Shown: positions 1 through 6,656, counted from the first letter of the stretch. The stretch: 8,790 nucleotides of DNA from a candidate division WWE3 bacterium (GCA_020429905.1 JAGQKX010000027.1:1-8790); one strand, 5' to 3'. Program-made: numbers and translations. The notes: generated by a model not told the origin, from the sequence alone.

Positions 1-2
1 GC

Positions 3-59
3 TTGAACGGTTACGCACATTTCAAATCCATTGGTCTAGTTTTTGTAGGAGGTCTATGA
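3..59 (+). CDS. Probable C-terminal tail of an upstream gene, cut by the left edge
   Basis: An open frame runs from the left edge to a TGA at 57-59 and would encode about 18 residues ending in FVGGL. Many of its codons start with G, as real coding frames tend to. A second open frame (2-76, ending at TAA) would encode a tail ending in MKKFQA and has few such codons, so it is less likely. The stretch is too short to identify a family. It is included only because the downstream gene has its own promoter, which suggests that a gene ends here. Confidence 0.3.
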   Translation: MNGYAHFKSIGLVFVGGL

Positions 60-87
60 AGAAATTTCAAGCCTAAGCATCTCTTTT

Positions 88-124
88 TTGAAGTACAAGC
101 GTAGTTCAGTTTTAATTTGGAGGT
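88..124 (+). promoter_or_regulatory. Promoter candidate and Shine-Dalgarno for the metallopeptidase
   Basis: A -35-like TTGAAG (88-93) and a -10-like TTTAAT (111-116) are separated by exactly 17 bp. GGAGGT (119-124) lies 11 nt before ATG 136 and is the best Shine-Dalgarno sequence in the window. The expected transcription start, about 123, would fall inside the SD. Either the real start lies upstream, or the gene is also read from the preceding gene. The SD is the firmer part of this call. Confidence 0.45.
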
Positions 125-135
125 AATTAGTAACA

Positions 136-1743
136 ATGAGTCGTACAGATGCATTCCAACTATTGGAAGAATATATTGCAGTGGCCGAACCAATCGACCT
201 CGCTGCAGGGCAAGCCCTAGTGGCGTATGTCCTCAATCCAGACGAAGAAACCGAAGCAGCCTACCAGACTACCATGTTAGCCTGGCAACAGCTTCATGCC
301 GACCCTGACAGATTCTCGCGTTTACAAGCATTAGTCTGCCAAGGCACCATTACTGATGAGCGTCTAGCCTGGCGTCTACAGCGTCTCTACCGTCAACATG
401 CAACTCGACAAATTCCTAAAAGTTTAATGGAAGCAATCATCAATGCGCAAACCGAACTTGAAGGAATTTTTTACGGATTCGAACCTAACCTAGGTGGTAA
501 ACCCATAACCCCTAATGAGGTGGATCAAATTTTGGCAACGAGTGCGTTCCCGGCGGAATGCAAGGCTGCCTGGATGGCGTATCGAGAGTTGGGGTCATTG
601 ATTGGTCCAAAATTGTTAGCGTTGGTTTCGCTCAGAAATCAGGCCGCCCACGCTGCTGGGTTTGAAAGTTTTTGGCATATGCGTTTATGGGAACAATTCA
701 TTGACCCTAACGAAATGCTCAAACTCTTCGAACAAATCCGACAGACGACCGACAAACGTGGTTCGTTTAGTCGCGTCAGGCAGTTTATTGACCAGCGAAC
801 AGCTCAACAATTTCTCCTGGATAATGGCCCCCAACTTCCCTGGTTTCAGGGGCATTATTTCGGCCATCAAGATCCATTTGGATCAACGGCAATGGATAAA
901 AAGCTCAAGATCGGTGATCCTGTTGCCATCATTGAGCGGTTTTACCAAAGCCTGGGTTTGAATCTCAAACCCATCTTGGCTGTAAGTGACCTTGATGATC
1001 GTCCGGGAAAAAATCCGCATCCTGAATGTTTTATCGTCGGCAGAAGTGGCGATGTCCGTGTTATCTGCCGTATGGGGAAAACGTGGGATTGGGTAGCGAA
1101 AGGGCTGCATGAATTTGCTCATGGTCTTCACTTTAGCCACTTCGACCCACTGCTCCCCTGGGACTTGCGGACAGCCAATAGCAATTTGGCAGAAGCAGTC
1201 GCCCTAATGATGGAAGGTCAAACGATGCATCCACAAACATTGCATTATCTTTGTGGTCACGACCATGAGATATTCCAAGAAAGTTGGGCCGCCCAAGTGC
1301 GGCAACAACATTTGTTGATGCGTTGGTGTATGGTTTTTAGCGAGTTCGAAAAAATTCTCTACACCCACGATATCGATGACCCTGACAAACTTAACGCCAT
1401 GTGGTGGGAGTTGGTTTGGGAGTATCAGGGAATTATCCCTCCCGAAGATATCAACGGGCATTACGACTGGGCGATGAAACCACATCATCTCGATTGGGAC
1501 GGGGCAGTCACGTACCAAAACTATGTAGTTGGGTTTTTGGCCGCCGCGCAGATTCAATCCGCTATTCAGCGCCAATTACGCCTACCAGGCGTTTCGCTGG
1601 TAAACGATACCAGGATTGGTAAATGGATGGTTGAAAATCTTTTCATTATGGGGGCTGACAAACCCTGGATGCAGATTGTCGAAGATGCCACTGGGGAACC
1701 ATTAAATGCACAATATTGGTCAGACCGATGGATTTTAGTTTAG
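136..1743 (+). CDS. Gluzincin zinc metallopeptidase, M2 (ACE-like)/M3-like family
   Basis: This 535-residue protein is a predicted zinc peptidase that probably acts on oligopeptides. The zinc site is HEFAH at residues 325-329, with H325 and H329 as ligands and E326 as the catalytic base. The probable third ligand is E353, in the motif LAEAVALMMEG, 24 residues after the second histidine. That is the ACE/M2 spacing; M3 enzymes are typically one residue longer. Other M2-like signs are NPHPECF and DVRVICRM upstream of the active site, LRNQAAHAAGF near residue 160-180, and a C-terminal GADKPW (506-511). There is no signal peptide or membrane segment, so it is probably cytoplasmic; ACE homologues are often secreted. 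The start ATG has GGAGGT 11 nt upstream. The gene is monocistronic, with a terminator behind it. Assignment to a gluzincin peptidase is firm; the choice of M2 over M3 is likely but not proven. Confidence 0.85.
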   Translation: MSRTDAFQLLEEYIAVAEPIDLAAGQALVAYVLNPDEETEAAYQTTMLAWQQLHADPDRFSRLQALVCQGTITDERLAWRLQRLYRQHATRQIPKSLMEAIINAQTELEGIFYGFEPNLGGKPITPNEVDQILATSAFPAECKAAWMAYRELGSLIGPKLLALVSLRNQAAHAAGFESFWHMRLWEQFIDPNEMLKLFEQIRQTTDKRGSFSRVRQFIDQRTAQQFLLDNGPQLPWFQGHYFGHQDPFGSTAMDKKLKIGDPVAIIERFYQSLGLNLKPILAVSDLDDRPGKNPHPECFIVGRSGDVRVICRMGKTWDWVAKGLHEFAHGLHFSHFDPLLPWDLRTANSNLAEAVALMMEGQTMHPQTLHYLCGHDHEIFQESWAAQVRQQHLLMRWCMVFSEFEKILYTHDIDDPDKLNAMWWELVWEYQGIIPPEDINGHYDWAMKPHHLDWDGAVTYQNYVVGFLAAAQIQSAIQRQLRLPGVSLVNDTRIGKWMVENLFIMGADKPWMQIVEDATGEPLNAQYWSDRWILV

Positions 1744-1752
1744 CAAATAGCA

Positions 1753-1773
1753 ACTGCGGTACAAAACCGTAGT
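1753..1773 (+). repeat. Short hairpin after the peptidase gene
   Basis: ACTGCGGT (1753-1760) pairs with ACCGTAGT (1766-1773) over 8 bp with one G·U pair, around the 5-nt loop ACAAA. It begins 10 nt after the peptidase stop codon and has no T-tract of its own. It may protect the mRNA 3' end or work in tandem with the terminator just downstream. Confidence 0.5.
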
Positions 1774-1779
1774 ACGAAA

Positions 1780-1816
1780 GGCCGTGTTCTATATCTAGGA
1801 CGCGGTCTTTTTCTTT
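1780..1816 (+). terminator. Intrinsic terminator of the peptidase gene
   Basis: GGCCGTGTTC (1780-1789) and GGACGCGGTC (1798-1807) form a 10-bp stem, including three G·U pairs, with an 8-nt loop. The T-rich tract 1808-1816 (TTTTTCTTT) follows directly, and A residues before the stem can extend the pairing. This is a standard Rho-independent terminator. Confidence 0.8.
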
Positions 1817-1843
1817 ATAATGGAGTTACTATTTGAGGCGGTG
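1816..1843 (+). promoter_or_regulatory. -10 box and SD-like sequence of the DUF1059 gene
   Basis: A perfect TATAAT lies at 1816-1821, and its first T is the last base of the preceding terminator's T-tract. No good -35 is visible where it would be expected (about 1793-1798), because that position falls in the terminator loop and stem. GAGGCGGTG (1835-1843) is a purine-rich SD-like sequence 7 nt before ATG 1851, and it decides that start over the in-frame TTG at 1845. Confidence 0.55.
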
Positions 1844-1850
1844 ATTGATT

Positions 1851-2087
1851 ATGAAAACAATGACGTGCAAACAACTTGGCGGTGCCTGTGATCGTGAATT
1901 TCAGGCCGAGACTTTTGAAGAAATGGCTGCCTTAAGTCAGCAGCATGGAAAGGAAATGTTTGAACAAGGTGATGTCCCCCATCTTCAAGCCATGGACGAA
2001 ATGAGAAGACTTATGGAAGATCCCGAGGCCATGAACGCGTGGATGCAAGAAAAAATGGCAGCATTCGAATCCATAGAAGCAAACTAA
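1851..2087 (+). CDS. DUF1059-like small protein
   Basis: This is a 78-residue soluble protein. Its N-terminus, MKTMTCKQLGGACD with C6 and C13, followed by a helical stretch (ETFEEMAALSQQHG) and a Met/Glu-rich C-terminus, matches my memory of DUF1059 proteins. These are small and thought to be metal-binding, and their function is unknown. ATG 1851 is preferred because GAGGCGGTG ends 7 nt before it. The gene has its own TATAAT box behind the peptidase terminator. It is convergent with the permease gene, with only 6 nt between the stop codons and no terminator visible there. Confidence 0.75.
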   Translation: MKTMTCKQLGGACDREFQAETFEEMAALSQQHGKEMFEQGDVPHLQAMDEMRRLMEDPEAMNAWMQEKMAAFESIEAN

Positions 2088-2093
2088 GGATGA

Positions 2094-3824
2094 TTAGAAA
2101 ATGATTCTTACTCCACCAAGATCTTCGTAATCGTATGGATGGTGGTGATGAATGGAGCCAATCATAATTCTGTTCTTGTTGATGTCATACTCCTCAGCCA
2201 CCTCATCAATCGCCTCTGGTCCAAATGGCATTTTCTTTTGTACAAGATTAATGTTGAAATGAGGAAAAACACCTGCTTTTTGAAGCATTGGTAACGCTTC
2301 TTTGATCTCATTAAATTTAGTTTCGTCTTCCCCTTCTGAACAATGAATCAACGTGATATTCCACCCATTCTCGTTACGGTTAACATAATCCAAAATTGAA
2401 TGTAACCGGTCAACATTATGGACAAAGGCGATGAAATTTCCATCGGCACTGTTTACATACCGGTCGTGAATCTGTTTGTTTAGGATCGGAAACTGAGCGA
2501 GCAAGCGTAAAAGAACATGCAAAATACTCCCCTGATAAATCACAATCAACACCAAGATCATTCCGGGAACAAAATAATACGAGAAGAACAATAAATTGTG
2601 AGGATTAATAATCGCGTTACCAACGATACCTGCTGTGGTAGCCAAAAAGGCCAAAATGATAAATGGTACAGGCGCGTAGTAGGTCCGCTTTAGTTCAGTA
2701 CGCGTTTCACGCAAGATCAAGTTACCTAACGCAAACAAACTCATCACACCCAAAAAGGCAATCGTATAGACTCCTGCCAAGGACAATAATTCTCCCTTTG
2801 TGATAAGCAAAATAGAACTGCACAATACAAAAAATCCAACGATGATTCGTGGATATGAATCTTTGTCATTTTTGTGTGAGAAAAATTCGGGAAGACAGTT
2901 GTCTGCAGCCATACGGCTAAGCAACCCACTCACCCCAACAAATGAAGTCAGTACTGCTCCCGAGAGCACCAAGAACGCATCGGCAACCACGACAATTTGA
3001 AAAACCTGTCCCCCAATAATCCCAGCTGCATCGGCAAGCAAAAAATCTTTAGCCGCATTAACAATCCCGTACGGAACGGTATGTAAGATGATGAACGCAA
3101 TAAGCGGATTAAATATCGCCACTCCGATCAGCATGTTTCGTAGGGTTTTCCGAAAGACGCCTTTTTGCTGTTCTTCAACAAAATTAGCTGAACTTTCAAA
3201 ACCAGATACACCAAGCAAAGATGCCGCAAAGGCCAAAAAGATGGTTCTAATAATACTTCCCCTATCGGCAATGATCTGTACCGTTTGGCCCACATTTTCA
3301 GAAAAAATCGAACCATGCGTCGCGATAAACCATACCCCAACCAGCAGGAATGCGATCAAAGTCAAAATGTGAAAAATAAAAATTCCTAACGCTACCTTGG
3401 CAGAATCTTTGATACCAGAGATCACAATCAAACCGAAGATTCCTAACAACACTATCGTGGCGGGAATCACAGGTATTTCAACGAGGGTATGAACGTACTC
3501 AATGGCAATTTTGGCAGAAATAACGGCAGTCGCAATATACGATAACGTCGTCATGACTCCCGCAATTGCCGCGAGGGTCTTGGAGGTTCCATTAAGCAAA
3601 CAATTGTAGGCTCCGCCGTTGATGGGCAACGCCTCAACCACCTCTGTATACACTGCCTTGTACAAAAACAGCACAATACTTACGATCAGCAACACAATTG
3701 GGGCATAGATACCCGAAAAAATAATGGCGATTCCGGAAACATACAGAGCAGAACTCAAAATATCGTTCCCACAAATTGCCGTCGCGAAGAATTGATTTAG
3801 TTTTGTGTGCACATGCTGTTTCAT
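2094..3824 (-). CDS. APC-superfamily amino acid/polyamine-type permease with C-terminal soluble domain
   Basis: This 576-residue inner-membrane transporter has about 12 hydrophobic helices in residues 10-450. The first-helix region contains GNDILSSAL, and ALPINGGAYN follows helix 2, where APC transporters have similar motifs. Residues from about 455 to 576 are hydrophilic, with alternating strands and helices (FIAFVHNVDRLHSILDY, WNITLIHCSEGE), which suggests a UspA-like or other regulatory cytoplasmic domain. The protein ends with four consecutive histidines (559-562) in HHHHPYDYEDLGG. The family probably imports or exchanges amino acids or amines by a cation- or solute-coupled mechanism; the substrate cannot be read from the sequence. 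The start is ATG 3824; an upstream TTG at 3845 is also in frame but less likely. No SD is visible. The promoter is at 3869-3897. Confidence 0.85.
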   Translation of the reverse strand: MKQHVHTKLNQFFATAICGNDILSSALYVSGIAIIFSGIYAPIVLLIVSIVLFLYKAVYTEVVEALPINGGAYNCLLNGTSKTLAAIAGVMTTLSYIATAVISAKIAIEYVHTLVEIPVIPATIVLLGIFGLIVISGIKDSAKVALGIFIFHILTLIAFLLVGVWFIATHGSIFSENVGQTVQIIADRGSIIRTIFLAFAASLLGVSGFESSANFVEEQQKGVFRKTLRNMLIGVAIFNPLIAFIILHTVPYGIVNAAKDFLLADAAGIIGGQVFQIVVVADAFLVLSGAVLTSFVGVSGLLSRMAADNCLPEFFSHKNDKDSYPRIIVGFFVLCSSILLITKGELLSLAGVYTIAFLGVMSLFALGNLILRETRTELKRTYYAPVPFIILAFLATTAGIVGNAIINPHNLLFFSYYFVPGMILVLIVIYQGSILHVLLRLLAQFPILNKQIHDRYVNSADGNFIAFVHNVDRLHSILDYVNRNENGWNITLIHCSEGEDETKFNEIKEALPMLQKAGVFPHFNINLVQKKMPFGPEAIDEVAEEYDINKNRIMIGSIHHHHPYDYEDLGGVRIIF

Positions 3825-3866
3825 AACAAGTGAAAAATCCGACAAGAAAAGGTTGTCTCAGTCGGG

Positions 3867-3892
3867 TGATTATAGGACCGATACCCTAATCA
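3867..3892. repeat. Imperfect palindrome over the permease promoter
   Basis: TGATTA (3867-3872) and TAATCA (3887-3892) are inverted and spaced by 14 bp. GG (3875-3876) and CC (3885-3886) extend the symmetry if a 2-base bulge is allowed. The element covers the -10 box and the spacer and touches the -35, as a repressor operator would. No regulator gene is in the window. Confidence 0.35.
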
Positions 3893-3897
3893 GACAA
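3869..3897 (-). promoter_or_regulatory. Promoter of the permease gene
   Basis: On the minus strand a -35 TTGTCT (3897-3892) and a perfect -10 TATAAT (3874-3869) are 17 bp apart. The predicted start near 3862 gives a leader of about 38 nt with no SD. This is the best two-box promoter in the window. Confidence 0.7.
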
Positions 3898-3934
3898 GTA
3901 GGAAATGTATCCTCGAAACCTGAAAAATTAATCC

Positions 3935-3961
3935 TTTACCCGGGCAGTAGGCTTTTATAAT
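3935..3961 (+). promoter_or_regulatory. Promoter of the small membrane protein gene, predicted leaderless
   Basis: A perfect TATAAT (3956-3961) ends 8 nt before ATG 3970. TTTACC (3935-3940) is a weak -35 candidate with a 15-bp spacer. The predicted transcription start lies at or within 2-3 nt of the A of the ATG, and no SD is present. Confidence 0.6.
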
Positions 3962-3969
3962 ATATATCC

Positions 3970-4281
3970 ATGAGAACGATTATTTGGCTCATCGGAATTG
4001 GCATCGCTGCCTTAATATTATTAGGAATTGGGTTTTTAGTATTTGGAGTGTATGTAGTAGCGGCACGACTTGGTATGCCTACTGTCGACCCGAGTCCGGC
4101 AGGATTTTGGCTTGGACTTTGGCAAGGATTGATTGTTATTCTTTCATTTATTACGGGATTATTCGACCACAACATTAGCATCTATCAGGTCGGAAACAAT
4201 GGAGCCTGGTATCATTTCGGCTATCTCCTCGGAGTCTCTATCGCCATGGGTGGAACCGGTGCGGCTTCAAAAAAAAGATAA
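3970..4281 (+). CDS. Conserved-looking small two-TM membrane protein
   Basis: This is a 103-residue protein. Residues 3-32 are a strongly hydrophobic N-terminal helix. A second amphipathic/hydrophobic segment (about 46-64, LGLWQGLIVILSFITGLF) is followed by HNISIYQVGNNGAWYHFGYLLG. I recall small membrane proteins that share this last pattern (SF..LF...I.IY.V.N.G.WY.FG), but they have no assigned function. The C-terminus is short and basic (KKR). It is transcribed divergently from the permease across 145 bp and convergent with the redox fusion gene, with 60 bp between stops. The start is fixed by the TATAAT box 8 nt upstream. Confidence 0.65.
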   Translation: MRTIIWLIGIGIAALILLGIGFLVFGVYVVAARLGMPTVDPSPAGFWLGLWQGLIVILSFITGLFDHNISIYQVGNNGAWYHFGYLLGVSIAMGGTGAASKKR

Positions 4282-4341
4282 ACGTTACCCGATATCCCCT
4301 CAAAAAACCCTTGAAGTTAAAAAAACACATTGGAAAAAGTT

Positions 4342-5409
4342 TTAGATCAACTTAGCAAGGATCAATCCTCCCATACATAGAAGAATGAGACCACCAATTA
4401 AATGCAGTAACCGAAGATTGTTCTGTCTAAATTTTTCAGCTTTATCCGTGTCCAACCCTTTATATACGGATATGGTTATTACCAACATGGGAAGAACAAA
4501 GATAAAATTATAGATTATGAGGTAGCCAAGAGCTTGAATTTGAGTTGTTTTTTCAGCAAGCATTCCAAGAATAACGATATATGGCCCACTTGTACATGGC
4601 AACAAAAAAAGGCTAACCAACAACCCAATTCCAAAAGCACTTATTGGATTCGTGACCGATCTAATGAGCTGTTTTAACTTTGGTCTCCAGCGTATTGGCA
4701 CTTCCATAAGAAACCCTTTTCCATACCAAAAATAATCTTTTAAATTGAGTAGACCAAATAATATCGCCAACCAACCTACTATTTTGAAAAATAAACTCGA
4801 TATTCCCCCCACATCAAGTGCAGTATAAAGACCCAAACCCATAAGCAGGTAAGAAATGAATATTGCCGCCGAAAATGACAAGCCCGAGTACAACGATCTC
4901 TTGCGATCTCGAGAGAGAAGTACAGTGCTCATCAATAAAATAAGAACTGCAAACGCACATGGGTTTATGGCATCAACAAGACTTGCCCCAATTACTACAG
5001 GCAACGTAAGGTTAAGACGTTGATCCCCAACGTCCCCTTTCTCAATCCCCGTTTCCTGCTCATCTGCGATATCGGCCTCAGAAGTAAAGTAAGCAATGAT
5101 AGGTTGATCTCCCACAATGAATTTCTCCCCTATAACTAATGTTGGTACACCTCGCTGAGCCAAAGGGATTCGGAATTCGTCCATGACCTGATTAAAAAAA
5201 AGTGCATTTTCACTATTGAAATAAATCTCCTTATACTGGATGTCATACTTCTGAATCAAACCATTTTCTTCAAAATATTCCTCTACATTTGCACAATGTG
5301 GACAACCTTGACCATAGAAAAAATATACATCATCATACTGCTGTGCCATCACGGAAATGTTTGCAAAAAACAGGAACAAAGTTACAACACCAACAATTAT
5401 TTTTTTCAT
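4342..5409 (-). CDS. Secreted thioredoxin-like domain fused to a CcdA/DsbD-like membrane domain
   Basis: This 355-residue protein is predicted to move reducing equivalents across the cytoplasmic membrane to extracytoplasmic thiols. Residues 1-22 look like a signal peptide or N-terminal anchor. Residues 25-105 form a glutaredoxin/thioredoxin-like domain with active site C36-P-H-C39 and a probable cis-proline at P89 (GVPT). A charged linker (107-130) leads to six or more hydrophobic helices (131-355). These carry DAINPC (C148) and LLPC (C269), the cysteine pair expected in CcdA/DsbD membrane domains. The domain order is redox domain first, unlike DsbD, where the gamma (thioredoxin) domain follows the membrane part. 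TATAAT 9 nt upstream of ATG 5409 supports the start; there is no SD. The gene looks richer in A+T than the flanking peptidase and permease genes. Confidence 0.85.
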   Translation of the reverse strand: MKKIIVGVVTLFLFFANISVMAQQYDDVYFFYGQGCPHCANVEEYFEENGLIQKYDIQYKEIYFNSENALFFNQVMDEFRIPLAQRGVPTLVIGEKFIVGDQPIIAYFTSEADIADEQETGIEKGDVGDQRLNLTLPVVIGASLVDAINPCAFAVLILLMSTVLLSRDRKRSLYSGLSFSAAIFISYLLMGLGLYTALDVGGISSLFFKIVGWLAILFGLLNLKDYFWYGKGFLMEVPIRWRPKLKQLIRSVTNPISAFGIGLLVSLFLLPCTSGPYIVILGMLAEKTTQIQALGYLIIYNFIFVLPMLVITISVYKGLDTDKAEKFRQNNLRLLHLIGGLILLCMGGLILAKLI

Positions 5410-5418
5410 AGAGATTTA

Positions 5419-5424
5419 ATTATA
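5419..5424 (-). promoter_or_regulatory. -10 box of the redox fusion gene, near-leaderless
   Basis: The minus strand has a perfect TATAAT at 5424-5419, ending 9 nt before the ATG. No convincing -35 is visible 16-18 bp further up. The predicted leader is 0-4 nt long. Confidence 0.5.
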
Positions 5425-5465
5425 CCCTCTAGATTACTTTGATATGAAGAAATAATTCTATGTAG

Positions 5466-5500
5466 GGTAGATAAACTCAAGAACAAAATTACTATCTACC
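5466..5500. repeat. Inverted repeat in the 5425-5539 intergenic stretch
   Basis: GGTAGATA (5466-5473) and TATCTACC (5493-5500) are perfect 8-bp inverted copies with a 19-bp spacer. It lies downstream of the DUF2200 stop codon and upstream of the redox fusion gene, both on the minus strand. It could be a hairpin in the DUF2200 transcript or an operator. No T-tract follows, so I do not call it a terminator. I see nothing else in the intergenic stretch. Confidence 0.35.
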
Positions 5501-5539
5501 GCAGATGCAGACCGAAATGGTTAATACCCTAAGAATATA

Positions 5540-5908
5540 CTATGCGCGTAAAATCTTCTCCATCGCCTTACCTTTGGCGAGTTCGTCTATTAATTTATCG
5601 AGATACCGGATCTCCCGCATCGTTGGTTCTGTGATTTCTTCCACTCTGATTCCACAGATAACGCCCGTAATCAGTTTTCGGTTGGGATTGAGTTTGGGAG
5701 CCTGAGCAAAAAACGTTTCAAAATCGGTTTCCTTTTTTATTTCAGACTCGAGCTGTTTCTGAGTGTATCCCGTCAACCACTGAATTACTTCATCTACCTC
5801 TGCCTTGGTACGCCCTTTTTTCTCCGCTTTGGTGATATACAGTGGGTACACACTGGCAAAACTCATGGCATAGATTCGCTGTAATGTTTTAGGGTTTGTT
5901 GGTTTCAT
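5540..5908 (-). CDS. DUF2200 family protein
   Basis: This is a 122-residue soluble protein of unknown function. The signature segments [60 protein letters not shown] and [20 protein letters not shown] cover almost the whole length and match what I recall of DUF2200. The length is typical and the gene appears intact. ATG 5908 is fixed by an extended -10 (TGCTAAAAT) that ends 6 nt upstream; there is no SD. It is divergent from the OmdA-like gene across 59 bp. Confidence 0.85.
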   Translation of the reverse strand: MKPTNPKTLQRIYAMSFASVYPLYITKAEKKGRTKAEVDEVIQWLTGYTQKQLESEIKKETDFETFFAQAPKLNPNRKLITGVICGIRVEEITEPTMREIRYLDKLIDELAKGKAMEKILRA

Positions 5909-5914
5909 AGGCCT

Positions 5915-5923
5915 ATTTTAGCA
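5915..5923 (-). promoter_or_regulatory. Extended -10 promoter of the DUF2200 gene, leaderless
   Basis: The minus strand reads TGCTAAAAT (5923-5915), an extended -10 with the TGn motif. It ends 6 nt before ATG 5908. A weak -35, TTTGGA (5943-5938), is 17 bp further up. The predicted transcription start coincides with the start codon. Confidence 0.6.
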
Positions 5924-5931
5924 TGCGCCTA

Positions 5932-5961
5932 CTGTCATCCAAACACTAATCACGGTACAAT
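5932..5961 (+). promoter_or_regulatory. Promoter of the OmdA-like gene, leaderless
   Basis: A -10 TACAAT (5956-5961) ends 6 nt before ATG 5968. A -35-like CTGTCA (5932-5937) is 18 bp upstream of the -10. The -35 regions of this and the opposing DUF2200 promoter abut or overlap at 5932-5943. Confidence 0.5.
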
Positions 5962-5967
5962 ACCACC

Positions 5968-6282
5968 ATGGCAACAATTTCTGAAGGACTACCTGACATT
6001 CACAAAATTCCTGCTGATCTGAAAAAAGCCCTCACCGCCGATTCAGAAGCACTAGCGAAATGGGAGGATATCACTCCCCTGGCCCGAAATGAATGGATCT
6101 GCTGGGTAACGTATGTAAAAAAAGTAGAGACGAGAAATGAGCATGTCGAACGAGTAGTCAGTGAACTCAAAGAAGGGATGCGCCGACCCTGTTGTTGGAT
6201 CGGTTGTATTCACCGAAAAGACAAAGCCATCAGTCCTTCAGTCAAAGGAATCCTCGAAAAACGCTCCCAGAAAAAATCGTAA
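5968..6282 (+). CDS. YdeI/OmpD-associated (OmdA-like) family protein
   Basis: This 104-residue soluble protein matches the OmdA-type domain (bacteriocin-protection YdeI family). It has P15 followed by DLKKALTADSEALAKWEDI, then ARNEWICWVTYVKKVETRNEHVERVVSELKEG (residues 39-70) with the conserved ETR. A cysteine-rich stretch, RRPCCWIGCIHR (72-83; C75, C76 and C80), follows. The family's biochemical role is unclear: E. coli YdeI was linked to resistance to antimicrobial peptides, but this short form is only the C-terminal-type domain. No SD is present; TACAAT 6 nt upstream supports the start. An A/T-only 7-bp inverted repeat straddles the stop codon (6271-6292). Confidence 0.8.
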   Translation: MATISEGLPDIHKIPADLKKALTADSEALAKWEDITPLARNEWICWVTYVKKVETRNEHVERVVSELKEGMRRPCCWIGCIHRKDKAISPSVKGILEKRSQKKS

Positions 6283-6323
6283 AGAATTTTTTTAGATAAC
6301 TTAATTAGTCAGAAAATATTAAT

Positions 6324-6656
6324 TTAGTGCGGAAACAATATCTCACCGATGAATAACAGTATGAGGCCGAATCCGAGCAGCGTGGAAACAAACACCAACC
6401 AGGAACGCTCTTTTTTTCTGTAGATACCCCAACATCCTGTAATACATGCCGCGATTCCAAAACCCATTCCGGCAAACATGGTCAGAGCCAAGGCAGGACG
6501 AGCTTCAAAATCTTCTAACATGGTTTTGCCGGACTGCACTCCAGCGTATAGGGTGTCAGGAAGAGTAAACCCAAGCGTGAACAACACAAACATCGCCAGG
6601 ATAAGACCAACAGACCACCACCCGAGTTTAGTGTTGGGTAATAGCTGCATTTTCAT
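6324..6656 (-). CDS. Small three-TM membrane protein, function unknown
   Basis: This is a 110-residue protein. Hydrophobic segments lie at about 11-32, 55-79 and 86-108. The loop between the first two contains a short polar stretch (AGVQSGKTMLEDFEARPALALTM in pieces) and the last loop is basic (YRKKERSW). I recall small bacterial membrane proteins with the same ARPALALTM…GEILFPH layout, but with no known function. The longer open frame starting at 6746 is rejected: TATAAT ends 6 nt before ATG 6656, and the extra 30 residues would lie upstream of the promoter. No SD. It is divergent from the CNNM gene. Confidence 0.7.
   Translation of the reverse strand: MKMQLLPNTKLGWWSVGLILAMFVLFTLGFTLPDTLYAGVQSGKTMLEDFEARPALALTMFAGMGFGIAACITGCWGIYRKKERSWLVFVSTLLGFGLILLFIGEILFPH

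Noticed and set aside
56..76. Six-codon ORF (MKKFQA) behind a strong AGGAGGT
   Set aside because: The SD-to-ATG spacing is only 2-3 nt and the peptide is too short to support. The AGGAGGT fits equally well as codons of the upstream gene tail.
1204..1575. 123-codon minus-strand frame inside the peptidase gene
   Set aside because: It lies wholly inside a well-supported coding gene on the other strand, has no promoter or SD and no recognisable domain.
4282..4341. Bidirectional terminator between the convergent genes 3970 and 4342
   Set aside because: A weak CCTCAA/TTGAAG pairing and A/T runs are present, but no stable stem followed by a T-tract in either direction.
6271..6293. A/T-only hairpin (AAAAAAT…ATTTTTT) at the end of the OmdA-like gene as a terminator
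   Set aside because: The stem is seven A·U pairs with no G·C and overlaps the stop codon; it is too weak to call a terminator.
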